This document shows positions 15,345 to 24,994 of a stretch of 64,000 nt of DNA, in pieces. Position 1 is the first letter of the stretch. Every line of letters starts with the position of its first letter. A program made the translations under genes and the position numbers. A model generated the notes under the pieces. The model saw only the letters and a list, made by a program, of their open reading frames with translations, made no database searches and was not told the origin of the DNA. Source of the DNA: F23-D06 sp963620035 (GTDB lineage: Bacteria; Bacteroidota; Bacteroidia; Bacteroidales; WCHB1-69); assembly GCA_963620035.1 (NCBI GenBank), contig CAVEXN010000008.1, forward strand, positions 18,346 to 82,345, in the 5' to 3' direction.

Positions 15345-17957
15345 TTGAAGAAAAAAATATACACAGGCCGTTTGTTATTTCTGCGAAGCTGCGTCTTTAT
15401 AGCCGTCTGCCTCTTCTTTTTCTGTGCCGAGGCGCAGGAAACGGGCAGGAAACGGACGTTGCTGACGCCGCAGCCTGTGCCCGCCGACACACTCACGGGC
15501 GACTCTGCCGCCGTTCGGCAAGACACCGTGCCCTTGCACGGAAAGAAAATCTCGCGCGATGCCATCAACTCAACCGTCACCTACCGTGCCCGCGACTCGG
15601 TTGTCAATGACCTTGAACGACGCTTCACCTACCTGTTTGGAGATGCCGTCGTGAAATACGAGGACATGGAACTTTATGCCGACTTCATAGCCATAGATTT
15701 CCGCAACAGCGAACTTTACGCCTCCGGCATCGCCGCTCCCGGCGGAAACATCAGCGGGAACCCCGTTTTTGTGCAGGGGGCGGACCAGTATCGTGCACGA
15801 GAGATCAAGTATAATTTCAACACGCACAAAGGAAAAATCACCCATGTCATTACAACACAAGACGATGGCTTCGTGCATGGCGAACACATCAAGAAGATGG
15901 GCGACAATGTGGCGTACATCAAAAACGGAAAATACACCACCTGCGAACTCGACAACCCTCATTACGAGATAGACTTCACGAAAGCAAAATTCATCCAACA
16001 TGACAAAATCGTGATGGGACCTGCATACCTCAGTTTCCAAGGCATCCCTACACCGCTGGCTATTCCTTTTGCGTTCTTCCCGCTGGAAACCGAACGCAAG
16101 TCCGGCCTTGTAATGCCCACTTTCGGCGAGTCTTCAAACCTCGGCTTCTATTTCCAGGACCTCGGCTTCTACTTTGCCATCAACGACAACCTCGACTTGC
16201 TGCTCTCCACCGACCTTTATACGCGCGGCTCATGGGCAGTCAAGGCAAAATCGAACTATGTGTTCCGCTACAAATGCAACGGTGCGTTAAACCTGCAGTT
16301 CTCCCAAACCAGAGTGGGCGACCGGCTCGACTCTTCGTACCGTTGCTCCAACGACTACAAGATTTACTGGGACCACAAACAAGACGTGAAATCGCACCCC
16401 ACCACCCGGTTCAATGCCCATATCGACATTGTGAGCAGCAACTATTCAAAATACAACTACACCTCCACCAGCGATTACCTGTCGAACCAATATACCTCCT
16501 CCGTCAACGTTTCCACTTCTGTCAAGGATTTCTTTTACGTGGACGCCACCGCCTCCTACTCGCAGAACACAGGCATCCAAGAAGTCAACTTCAAATTGCC
16601 GGACCTCAACATGTCTGTCGTGCAGTTCTATCCTTTCCGGAAAAAAGACAAGACCGGGGGGCTCAAATGGTACGACAACATCGCTATGAAATGGACATCG
16701 CAGACCACGGGGCAAATAAACACATACGACACCCTCCTGTTCAAGTCCAAGACATGGGAAGAGATGGACTTCGGCATGATGCACACCATACCTTTGACGA
16801 TTCCGGTAAAAATCGCCAAACTGGTCAACTGGAACACCACCGCCACCCTGGTGGAGAAGTGGTACCTGCAACATTACACCAAAGACATGACCATCGACAC
16901 GACAGGCGGCTCCGAGACGGCCAGCGTCAACTCGTATTTCAAACGGGGCTTCGGCGCACTGCACGACTTGAGCCTTTCTTCCTCGCTGACCACGAAAATC
17001 TACGTCATGTACGCTTTCAAGAAAGGGGCGCTGAATGCCATACGACACGTCATCACGCCTACACTGAGCTTCACCTACCAGCCCAACTTGTCAGGACGGA
17101 TAAAAGACACCTACGTCAATCCCTTTACAGGGCAAGAGGTGGAATACACCTACTATGACAATTCGATCTTCGGCACCGTGACCAACAACACGCAAGCCGT
17201 GGCACGGTTCACCTGCGGCAACAACATAGAAATCAAGGTCCGGTCGCGCCGGGACACGATAACAGGCTATAAAAAGATCGCACTCTTCGATAATCTCAAC
17301 CTGTCGATGGACTACAACTTCGCCGCCGACTCCATGAATTGGTCGCGGCTGGCATTGAACGGACGAAGCACCCTCTTCAAGCAGCTGTACATCACCTTCA
17401 ATCTATCCTTTGACCCTTACAGCATCAACGGAAACGGCACGCGCACCAGCCTCACCGAATGGAAAGCCAACAGACGGCTGTTCCGACTCTCTTCCACCGA
17501 CGTAAGCCTGGCCTTGAACTGGACCATCGACCAGAACACATTCAAGAAGAAAAGCGACTCCGAAAGCAAGACTGACGACAAGAAAAACCGGCAGGGCTGG
17601 TCTCTCACTTTCAATTATACTTTTTCATACGGCATCAACGACAACCTATCCTATTACAGGCTGCTCGACACTGTGAAATACACCCACAATATGGTCCACA
17701 CCCTAAACGTGTCCGGCACGATCTACGTAACGCCGAAATGGAAGGTGGGGTTCAACACCGGCTATGACTTTGTGCAGAAATCCATGTCTTACACCTCCAT
17801 AGACATCTACCGCGACATGCACTGCTGGGAGATGAGTTTCGGCTGGGTGCCGTTCGGTTACCGTAAGGGATGGAACTTCACCATCAACGTCAAGGCGGCG
17901 GTACTCAAGGATGTGCTCAAATTGCCGTTCCACCACGACTTCAGGGACAACCTTTAG
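15345..17957 (+). CDS. lptD: LPS-assembly outer-membrane protein LptD
   Basis: Inserts lipopolysaccharide into the outer leaflet of the outer membrane. The signal peptide KKKIYTGRLL ... FFFCAEAQ is followed by an OstA/LptA-like beta-jellyroll (about 75-210, e.g. DAVVKYEDMELYADFIAIDFR) and a long C-terminal barrel. At 870 residues it has the usual Bacteroidetes length. No ATG gives the signal peptide; the frame is closed by a TAG at 15303 and the only plausible start is TTG at 15345. Confidence 0.9.
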   Translation: MKKKIYTGRLLFLRSCVFIAVCLFFFCAEAQETGRKRTLLTPQPVPADTLTGDSAAVRQDTVPLHGKKISRDAINSTVTYRARDSVVNDLERRFTYLFGDAVVKYEDMELYADFIAIDFRNSELYASGIAAPGGNISGNPVFVQGADQYRAREIKYNFNTHKGKITHVITTQDDGFVHGEHIKKMGDNVAYIKNGKYTTCELDNPHYEIDFTKAKFIQHDKIVMGPAYLSFQGIPTPLAIPFAFFPLETERKSGLVMPTFGESSNLGFYFQDLGFYFAINDNLDLLLSTDLYTRGSWAVKAKSNYVFRYKCNGALNLQFSQTRVGDRLDSSYRCSNDYKIYWDHKQDVKSHPTTRFNAHIDIVSSNYSKYNYTSTSDYLSNQYTSSVNVSTSVKDFFYVDATASYSQNTGIQEVNFKLPDLNMSVVQFYPFRKKDKTGGLKWYDNIAMKWTSQTTGQINTYDTLLFKSKTWEEMDFGMMHTIPLTIPVKIAKLVNWNTTATLVEKWYLQHYTKDMTIDTTGGSETASVNSYFKRGFGALHDLSLSSSLTTKIYVMYAFKKGALNAIRHVITPTLSFTYQPNLSGRIKDTYVNPFTGQEVEYTYYDNSIFGTVTNNTQAVARFTCGNNIEIKVRSRRDTITGYKKIALFDNLNLSMDYNFAADSMNWSRLALNGRSTLFKQLYITFNLSFDPYSINGNGTRTSLTEWKANRRLFRLSSTDVSLALNWTIDQNTFKKKSDSESKTDDKKNRQGWSLTFNYTFSYGINDNLSYYRLLDTVKYTHNMVHTLNVSGTIYVTPKWKVGFNTGYDFVQKSMSYTSIDIYRDMHCWEMSFGWVPFGYRKGWNFTINVKAAVLKDVLKLPFHHDFRDNL

Positions 17958-18083
17958 GAAAATGGCGCGGTAATGTCGTGCGTGAAACACGGAATAGTGC
18001 CTGAAATCTGCCGGAAAGCGTCATAAATCCATGCGATTTGCCTGCACTTGCGCAAAATACGTTCGGAAATACGGACCATCCAA

Positions 18084-18112
18084 TTGTCGGATAAAAAAAA
18101 ATTGTACATTTG
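18084..18112 (+). promoter_or_regulatory. secDF promoter (-33 TTG, -7 TACATTTG)
   Basis: TTG at 18084-18086 and TACATTTG at 18105-18112 are separated by 18 bases, a good Bacteroidetes promoter. The leader to the secDF ATG is about 55 bases. Confidence 0.6.
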
Positions 18113-18173
18113 CAACTTTCAATTTATCAGGCGAAAGAATATATAATAATCTGTAAATTAAACAAATAGGAAA

Positions 18174-21100
18174 ATGAAAAACAAAGGACTTATTTTATTC
18201 TTCACAGTTCTTTTGGCTTTGGTATGCTTGTACTGCCTTTCCTTCTCGTTTGTGACATGGCGGGTTGAAAAGGCAGCGGACAGATACGCGAACGATTCGG
18301 CCGCTATTGAAGAGGTGAAGAAAGAAGCTCACGGGGACGTGATGTTGGAGAAACATTTGGTTGACTCCTTGATTGAAGCAAGGACACGCCAATATCTGAC
18401 AAACATGAACGACTCCACCGTGTTTCTGGGCAACACCTACAAGAAATGCAAGTACAAAGAGCTCAACCTCGGTCTGGACTTGAAAGGCGGTATGAACGTG
18501 ACACTTGAAATTTCAATGCCCGACGTGGTACAAAGTTTGGCGACCAACAGGGAAGACCCCTTGTTCAGCACCGCTTTCAACAAGTCCGTCAAGGAGTATG
18601 AAGCCACTACGAACGGTGATTTCGTTGATATTTTCGTCAAGAATTTCAACAGCACAAAAGCGGAGATGAAGATGAACAATGCCAATCTTCGCACCTATTT
18701 CGGAGAACGTTCCGGCATCAAGAATGCCTCGGACGCCCAGATCGTCAGCTTCATCAAGAAAGAATCCGGCGAGATTGTGGACAGAACATTCAAGATTTTG
18801 CGTACCCGTATCGACCGTTTCGGCGTTGCCCAGCCCAACCTCCAGTTGCTGCAGGGCGGCCGTATCCTGGTTGAACTTCCGGGCATCAAAGAGCCCGAAA
18901 GGGTCACCGACCTGCTGAAAAGCACGGCAAAACTGGAATTCTGGGAGGTTTATAACGAAGCCGTTGGCGGCATGAGCATCCAGCAGCGTTTTGCCGCCGC
19001 TGACGTGAAACTGGCTCAAATGCTGAAGAGCAAGAAAGAGCAACATGCCGTTGATACCGCAGCAATCGCCCTGCATACCAAAGACTCCCTTTCCGTTGAC
19101 TCCGTCACAGCACCTGTTGACAGCCTGACCGCCGCGCTCCCGGAAGAGGAAGTTGCAGAAGAAACCGGCGTTGGCGCAATCCTCGGCAAAGCCGTTGCCG
19201 TTCCCGGCAGTTTCGTCATCGGCTATTTCAAAGAGTCGGACATGCCCAAAATCAACGCAATGCTTCCACAACTGCAAAAGATATTGGGAGACAAGAACGT
19301 TGTATTCTACTGGGGTGCCCCTGAACGCGAATACGGCAACGCTTACCCGCTCTATCCGCTGAAGAAGAAGAACGACCGCATAGGTCCGCTGTTGAGTTCC
19401 GAAACAATCGGTGGCGCACGCGTGGTGCGTTCTGCACGTCAGGATGTGGATCAGAACAACAGAGTGGTAGTCAACATGTCGATGGAAGACCAAGCCGCTG
19501 ACGAATGGCGCAGAATCACAAAAGAAGCCGCCGACAACAGCGCAAACAAACTGACCTGCATCGCCATCGTGCTCGACGAGTTCGTTTATTCCGCCCCGAC
19601 CGTACGTTCTGAAATCCCGAACGGCAACTCCGAAATCTCCGGTAATTTCACCATCGAAGAGGCCAAAGACCTTGCCACCGTCCTCAACTCCGGGAATCTG
19701 GAAGCCCGCGTGAACATCGTTCAGTCAGAAGTGGTTGGTCCTACGCTGGGTAAAGAATCCATCCGTTCGGGTCTCCTATCGTTCCTGGGGGCTTTCGTTA
19801 TGGTCATCCTGTATATGTTCTTGTATTACAGCCGCGCCGGTCTGGTGGCCGACATAGCCCTCTTCTCCAACGTGTTCTTCATCGTTGGGGTGCTTGCCTC
19901 AATGGGCGCCGTGCTCACACTGCCTGGCATTGCGGGCATTGTACTTACCCTCGGTATGGCCGTGGATGCGAACGTCATTATCTATGAGCGCGTCCGCGAG
20001 GAGGTCCGCGCCGGCAAAGGCATCCGCGTGTCCGTTGACGAAGGCTTTAAACACTCCTACTCCGCTATCATCGACGGTAATATAACCACCTTGATCACCG
20101 CCATCGTGCTTTACATATTCGGATCCGGTCCTATTCAAGGTTTTGCCACCACGTTGATCATCGGTATCCTCTCTTCTATGTTTACCGCCATCTTGCTCTC
20201 CCGTATGATTATCGAGGCACGACTCAAGAAAGGCAAAAACCTGGAAGTCGGCAACAAACTCACCATCAATGCTTTCATGCACGCCAACCTCAACTTCCTA
20301 GGAAAGAGAAAGTATTTCTATATCCTTTCCGGCTCTCTCTTCGTGATTTCCATCATCTCGTTCTGCACGCTCAAACTGCAACCGGGCATCGACTTCACGG
20401 GCGGCCGTTGCTATGTGGTGCGTTTTGACAAGGATGTCACCACCAAAGACGTGCGCGAAGCTGTTGCAAAAGAGTTCGGCGGCAACCCCGAAGTGAAGAC
20501 CTTCGGCGGCAACGACCAAATCAGAATCATCACAAACTATAAGGTTGACAGTAACGACCCCGCTGACGACAGACTTTGCGAAACCAAACTGTACAACGCA
20601 TTGAAAGTGTTCTACGACAAAACCGACCTCTCTGAATACGACTTCACCCATCTGACAAACGACGTTCGTGGCATACAGTCTTCACAGAAGATCCAACCCA
20701 CCGTGGCTAAAGAATTGCTGATGAACGCTGTGTGGGCAGTGTTGGCTTCCCTTGTGCTGATATTCATCTACATCGCCATAAGATTCCGGAACTGGCAGTT
20801 CGGCGCTGCCGGCGTCTTCTCCCTGTTCCACGACACATTCCTGACCGTCGGTATCTTCTCACTCCTCTATAAGGTGATGCCGTTCTCTATGGAGATTGAC
20901 CAGAACTTCATCGCCGCAATCCTTACGGTAATCGGTTACTCCATCAACAACAACGTTGTCATCTTCGACCGCGTGCGTGAGAATCTGGCGCTCTATCCGA
21001 AACGCGACAACTACGAGAACTTCAACAACGCTATCAACCAGACCCTGGGGCGTAACGTGAACACCGCAGGTACAACCTTGATTACACTGCTCGTGATCTT

Positions 21101-21260
21101 CCTGTTCGGCGGCGAAGTCATCCGCGGATTTGTATTCGCAATGTTCGTCGGTATCCTGCTGGGCACTTACTCGGGCATTCTCGTTTCAAGCCCGCTGGCT
21201 TACGACCTGTTCCGCGCTCGCGGCGGCAAGGTGAAAAGAGTTAAAGCCGAACTGAAATAG
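18174..21260 (+). CDS. secDF: Protein translocase subunit SecDF (fused)
   Basis: A membrane pump that uses proton flow to pull secreted proteins through SecYEG. SecD and SecF are fused in one 1028-residue chain, the normal form in Bacteroidetes. The first membrane helix is LILFFTVLLALVCLYCLSF. LDLKGGMNVTLE and the P1 periplasmic head follow, then the SecD transmembrane bundle with TLGMAVDANVIIYERVREE. A second half starts with LQPGIDFTGG and ends with VIGYSINNNVVIFDRVREN. A terminator directly follows. Confidence 0.97.
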   Translation: MKNKGLILFFTVLLALVCLYCLSFSFVTWRVEKAADRYANDSAAIEEVKKEAHGDVMLEKHLVDSLIEARTRQYLTNMNDSTVFLGNTYKKCKYKELNLGLDLKGGMNVTLEISMPDVVQSLATNREDPLFSTAFNKSVKEYEATTNGDFVDIFVKNFNSTKAEMKMNNANLRTYFGERSGIKNASDAQIVSFIKKESGEIVDRTFKILRTRIDRFGVAQPNLQLLQGGRILVELPGIKEPERVTDLLKSTAKLEFWEVYNEAVGGMSIQQRFAAADVKLAQMLKSKKEQHAVDTAAIALHTKDSLSVDSVTAPVDSLTAALPEEEVAEETGVGAILGKAVAVPGSFVIGYFKESDMPKINAMLPQLQKILGDKNVVFYWGAPEREYGNAYPLYPLKKKNDRIGPLLSSETIGGARVVRSARQDVDQNNRVVVNMSMEDQAADEWRRITKEAADNSANKLTCIAIVLDEFVYSAPTVRSEIPNGNSEISGNFTIEEAKDLATVLNSGNLEARVNIVQSEVVGPTLGKESIRSGLLSFLGAFVMVILYMFLYYSRAGLVADIALFSNVFFIVGVLASMGAVLTLPGIAGIVLTLGMAVDANVIIYERVREEVRAGKGIRVSVDEGFKHSYSAIIDGNITTLITAIVLYIFGSGPIQGFATTLIIGILSSMFTAILLSRMIIEARLKKGKNLEVGNKLTINAFMHANLNFLGKRKYFYILSGSLFVISIISFCTLKLQPGIDFTGGRCYVVRFDKDVTTKDVREAVAKEFGGNPEVKTFGGNDQIRIITNYKVDSNDPADDRLCETKLYNALKVFYDKTDLSEYDFTHLTNDVRGIQSSQKIQPTVAKELLMNAVWAVLASLVLIFIYIAIRFRNWQFGAAGVFSLFHDTFLTVGIFSLLYKVMPFSMEIDQNFIAAILTVIGYSINNNVVIFDRVRENLALYPKRDNYENFNNAINQTLGRNVNTAGTTLITLLVIFLFGGEVIRGFVFAMFVGILLGTYSGILVSSPLAYDLFRARGGKVKRVKAELK

Positions 21261-21280
21261 GCTTTCCCACTATATCAACA

Positions 21281-21319
21281 AAAAAATCGGGATAGGACTG
21301 ACTTATCCCGATTTTTTTT
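21281..21319 (+). terminator. Rho-independent terminator after secDF
   Basis: AAAAAATCGGGATA pairs with TATCCCGATTTTTT around a short loop and is followed by a T-run. A strong intrinsic terminator. Confidence 0.9.
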
Positions 21320-21363
21320 ATTTTAGCGCTCTTTTTGGTTATAAGGTAAAATATAAATTGGAT

Positions 21364-23892
21364 ATGAGATTCTATAAAAACGCAGCACTTCTGTTAACTG
21401 TTTTTATCTTAGCGTTTTCCCTGGCCAATGCCCAGGTTCTGCGCGATGCCGACAACCTTTTCCGCGACTGCCAGTACGAAAAAGCGCTCGAAGCATATAA
21501 AAAAGGCATAAAGAAGCTTTCGTCCAACCGCGTGGAAATTCAACGGGCCACGTTCCGGATTGCGGAATGCTACCGCATCATGGGCGACCTTAAAAAGGCA
21601 GAACAACAATATCTGCGTCTGGAAAAGAAAAATTACCAGAAAGACAATCCGATGATTCTTTATCATTTAGGTTCAATCTATAACCTTCGCGGCGACTATG
21701 ACCAGGCATTGGCCTATTATGACAAATACAAGAAAAGAGCCTCTGACGATGCCCGTGCAGACACCGCAATAGCAGGATGCCGCAACGCCAAGATGTGGAA
21801 AGAGAACAGCACCCGCTATGAAGTCGAAAACCTCAAGAAGTTCAACACCCGCGACGATGAATGGGCGCCGCGTTGGGGCAACAACGAGAAACGCAACTCC
21901 ATTATCTTCTCCTCCAACCGTGAGGGCTCTGCCGGCAAGGGCACCGACCAGTGGACCGGCGGCGCGTTTTCAGACCTCTATATCTCCAACAAGCCCAAAA
22001 GCAAAAATACCGATTGGCCCGGCGAGTGGTCGCCTGTCAAAATGCTCGACGAAGGCGGCATCGTGAACAGTGCCGTTAACGAAGGCGAGGCAAGCGCCAA
22101 CCGCAAAGGTTCTGTCCTCTATTTCACAAAATGCCCGCAAGACAAGAAAAAGGTGCAGGGATGCTATATCCACAAATCCCTGAAGAAAGGCAACTCTTGG
22201 GGTGAACCCGAAATCGTGGTTTTAGGTGATTCTGCCTATAACTATGTTCACCCGTTCATCAGCGGCGATGAACTGACCATCTATTTTTCGTCAAATATGC
22301 CGGGCGGATACGGCGGATACGACATCTATAAGGCTACGCGCGCCAAAAAGTCGGCCAAGTTCTCCAACATCACGAATCTTGGCCCCAACATCAACACGGC
22401 GGGACAAGAGGTGTTTCCGGCATTCCGCAATGACGAGGAGTTCTATTTCTCCTCTGACGGACATCCCGGCATGGGCGGACTTGACATCTTCCTCTCTCGT
22501 GTAGATGCCGACGGCAACTTCGGACCTGCAGAGAACCTGATGTCGCCCATCAACTCCTCCGGCGACGACATCGGCATCATCTTCGATGAGACGGAAGCCA
22601 TTGACCCGCAATCAAAGTCACCCTATCTGGCAAAGGGATACTTCTCCTCCAACCGTCCCGGCGGACGCGGCGGCGACGACATCTACTATTTCCTGCTTCG
22701 TCCTATCGTCTATACCCTCTCGGGTAAAATCAGAGACAAGAACAACGGCCAGTATATGGACGGCGTTGATGTGGAAATCGTCGGCTCTGACGGCACATCG
22801 TACAAAACTACCACCGACGTCAAGGGTTACTACCACTTCGACAAGACCAAGATTCTCGGTTCAACGACCTACGATATCAAGGTGGCCAAGAAAGGCTATT
22901 GGGAGAATGGCAATACGGCCAAACTGACCACCATCGGCATTATGGAAAACACCGATTTCAATCAGGATTTTACGCTTGAACCTATTCCAAAGGAGCCTAT
23001 CCTGCTGCCTGAAATTCTTTACGATTTGGCAAAATGGGATTTGAAACCGCAATACAAGGACTCGTTGATGTATCTGTATGATATTATGGTCAAAAATCCG
23101 ACCATCGTGATTGAACTCCGTTCGCATACCGACTCGCGTGACACGGAAGAGAAAAACGACGTGCTTTCGCAAAACCGGGCACAGTCATGCGTCGATTTTC
23201 TTGTTGAAGAAAAGGGCATCGCAGCCGACCGTATTGTGGCAAAGGGTTATGGCGAGCGCATGCCCAGAAGACTGGAGAAGGACATGTACTCGACCTACAA
23301 CGGCAAAAAGTATTTCTTCCCTAAAGGCACCTACCTGACAGAAGAGTTCTGCGAGTCGTTCCCGACGAAAAACGAGCGTGAGGCCGCCCATGCCCTCAAC
23401 CGCCGCACCGAGTTCCTCATTCTGCGAGACGACTATGTTCCCGGCAACGACAAAATTGACAGTGTCAAGAAAGGTTCTTCTGCCATTGCTGTTGTGCAGG
23501 AGCGCACCCTCCCCATCACGGTAAGCGGCGAGGATGTGACAGGCACATGTTTCGCCAACAGCAAGTCAATGAACTTCAAACTTGAAAACGGCAGCGAAGA
23601 GATACAGATGAACTATGCTGACGCTACCCGCTTCCTGAAAGAGAGCATCATCAAGGTCAACGACTTTGAAGACAAAGAGGGTGCCATCAAGCAGGAGGAC
23701 GGCAGCATCATCGAGGGAGCGGTGCTCTATCTGGAAGAACTCCGTGTAGGCGACGACTATGAAGAGAACGTTAAAGTAGTTGTCAGGAAAGGACTGCCAG
23801 CAGCATTTGTCGTCGGCGATGGCTTCATCCGCAACGCTTGGGGCGATTTCACAGTTGACAAGGCCAAGAGCATCATAAGATTCAGCAAATAG
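21364..23892 (+). CDS. PorE-like OmpA-family protein (TPR, beta-propeller, CRD, OmpA_C)
   Basis: A signal peptide ends near LANAQ. TPR repeats (about 25-140) are followed by PD40/WD40-like propeller blades (about 170-445, e.g. IIFSSNREG, YFSSNMPGGYGGYDIY, YFSSNRPGGRGGDDIY), a carboxypeptidase-regulatory-like domain (about 450-520) and an OmpA_C peptidoglycan-binding domain (about 555-690, ELRSHTDSRD, NRRTEFLIL). This order matches PorE, the periplasmic T9SS component. About 150 further residues at the C-terminus are extra. The ATG at 21364 is preferred over the in-frame TTG two codons upstream. Confidence 0.85.
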   Translation: MRFYKNAALLLTVFILAFSLANAQVLRDADNLFRDCQYEKALEAYKKGIKKLSSNRVEIQRATFRIAECYRIMGDLKKAEQQYLRLEKKNYQKDNPMILYHLGSIYNLRGDYDQALAYYDKYKKRASDDARADTAIAGCRNAKMWKENSTRYEVENLKKFNTRDDEWAPRWGNNEKRNSIIFSSNREGSAGKGTDQWTGGAFSDLYISNKPKSKNTDWPGEWSPVKMLDEGGIVNSAVNEGEASANRKGSVLYFTKCPQDKKKVQGCYIHKSLKKGNSWGEPEIVVLGDSAYNYVHPFISGDELTIYFSSNMPGGYGGYDIYKATRAKKSAKFSNITNLGPNINTAGQEVFPAFRNDEEFYFSSDGHPGMGGLDIFLSRVDADGNFGPAENLMSPINSSGDDIGIIFDETEAIDPQSKSPYLAKGYFSSNRPGGRGGDDIYYFLLRPIVYTLSGKIRDKNNGQYMDGVDVEIVGSDGTSYKTTTDVKGYYHFDKTKILGSTTYDIKVAKKGYWENGNTAKLTTIGIMENTDFNQDFTLEPIPKEPILLPEILYDLAKWDLKPQYKDSLMYLYDIMVKNPTIVIELRSHTDSRDTEEKNDVLSQNRAQSCVDFLVEEKGIAADRIVAKGYGERMPRRLEKDMYSTYNGKKYFFPKGTYLTEEFCESFPTKNEREAAHALNRRTEFLILRDDYVPGNDKIDSVKKGSSAIAVVQERTLPITVSGEDVTGTCFANSKSMNFKLENGSEEIQMNYADATRFLKESIIKVNDFEDKEGAIKQEDGSIIEGAVLYLEELRVGDDYEENVKVVVRKGLPAAFVVGDGFIRNAWGDFTVDKAKSIIRFSK

Positions 23893-24478
23893 AGGATTTG
23901 ATTTCTTCTATTTCCGCTTTAAGGCGGCGTCTTTTACGCACAAGAGGCCTGCTGAACAGACAAAGAGCGAACAGATAAAGTAGTCCGGAGCACACACAAT
24001 ATAGCAAAAGTGTATGCTCCGGCATTTTTCTGCATTCAGCCAAAACAAACGGCAAAACCGCGAGGATGCCTGGGGTTAAAAACCACAACCACAACATATG
24101 CTCATAAACAAAGAAAAGTTTGTTTTTCAATTGGCTGAGACGAAACATGTTAACAGAATAATCCAGTTTTCTTTTCGAGTTGAAGAAAAAGAGTGTAAGC
24201 AGTCCTTTCACTAAAACATAAACGGATACAATAATGCCGAACATAAATGTCAGTGGCATATCTTTAAAAGAATGGAAATTTACAGCAAGCGTTGTCGCTA
24301 CTGCTAAAGAAACTGCAATACAGGCAATACCTTCCAGAGCAATTCTGTTTTGAACAAACCAGCCTTTTCGAGAGAAAACAAATCTGATGTCATCAGGTAT
24401 ATAGTCTGTTTGTTGTGCGTTTACCTTTTGCCAAATTATTTTCAGTTCATTCAATTCGTTATTGTTCTGATTTTTCAT
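23882..24478 (-). CDS. Four-helix membrane protein paired with ECF sigma factor
   Basis: 198 residues with four hydrophobic segments (about 48-70, 75-100, 128-148, 155-175) and a basic cytoplasmic tail. The N-terminal ~40 residues are soluble (NELNELKIIWQKVNAQQ). Its start lies within the end of the sigma-factor gene (20-base overlap), the place where anti-sigma factors usually lie. The N-terminal segment may hold the sigma factor; this is inferred from context, as no ZAS motif is seen. The 3' end overlaps the convergent porE-like gene by 11 bases. Confidence 0.7.
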   Translation of the reverse strand: MKNQNNNELNELKIIWQKVNAQQTDYIPDDIRFVFSRKGWFVQNRIALEGIACIAVSLAVATTLAVNFHSFKDMPLTFMFGIIVSVYVLVKGLLTLFFFNSKRKLDYSVNMFRLSQLKNKLFFVYEHMLWLWFLTPGILAVLPFVLAECRKMPEHTLLLYCVCSGLLYLFALCLFSRPLVRKRRRLKAEIEEIKSSIC

Positions 24479-24950
24479 TCAACCGTTTAAGTTTTGATTT
24501 GATTCTTTGGATTTTGGTACTAACATTGGTTGCGGAAATTCCTATAATTTCAGCAATTTCATTCTGAGGCAAATCCTCAAGATAGAGCGTTATGATGGTT
24601 TTTTCTTCTTCGTTTAGCATATCGATGAGGCAATAGAGTCGTATGAGCATCTTGTCGTCATTATCTATGTCCGAATGTAAACCATTTTTTGATTCTAACG
24701 TTTGGTGATGTGTTTTTTGTTCTTTTCTATGATGCGAGAGGGCAGTGTTTATTGCTACTTTATATAGCCATGTTGAGGCTTTGCAGCGCTTGTCATGGAG
24801 GTATTTTGGATATCCTTTCCACATGTTCAAAACAATTTCCTGATACAAATCTTCAATTGTAAAACAACTATCTGTACCGCAATAAATACGGCAGATTCGT
24901 AGTATAAGGTCTTTGTTTTCCGAGACCATCTCTAAAAAAGTCTCTTCCAT
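24459..24950 (-). CDS. ECF-type RNA polymerase sigma factor
   Basis: 163 residues with sigma region 2 (about 12-75, FTIEDLYQEIVLNMWKGYPK, then WLYKVAINTALSHHR) and region 4 (about 110-160, LPQNEIAEIIGISATNVSTKIQRIKSKLKR) joined by a short linker, with no region 1 or 3. It probably responds to an envelope or peptide signal through the overlapping membrane protein. The region is AT-richer than the flanking secDF/porE genes, consistent with acquisition. The radical SAM gene ends just upstream (24995), so all three may be co-expressed. Confidence 0.92.
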   Translation of the reverse strand: MEETFLEMVSENKDLILRICRIYCGTDSCFTIEDLYQEIVLNMWKGYPKYLHDKRCKASTWLYKVAINTALSHHRKEQKTHHQTLESKNGLHSDIDNDDKMLIRLYCLIDMLNEEEKTIITLYLEDLPQNEIAEIIGISATNVSTKIQRIKSKLKRLNEKSEQ

Positions 24951-24994
24951 TATTGTAAAGATTAGCGGCTGAAGGATTTCAAAATAAAGTTTGC

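Noticed and set aside
16232..17158. 308-residue frame on the plus strand
   Set aside because: Lies in another frame of lptD, rich in His, Arg and Gln, with no domain; a shadow of the barrel coding sequence.
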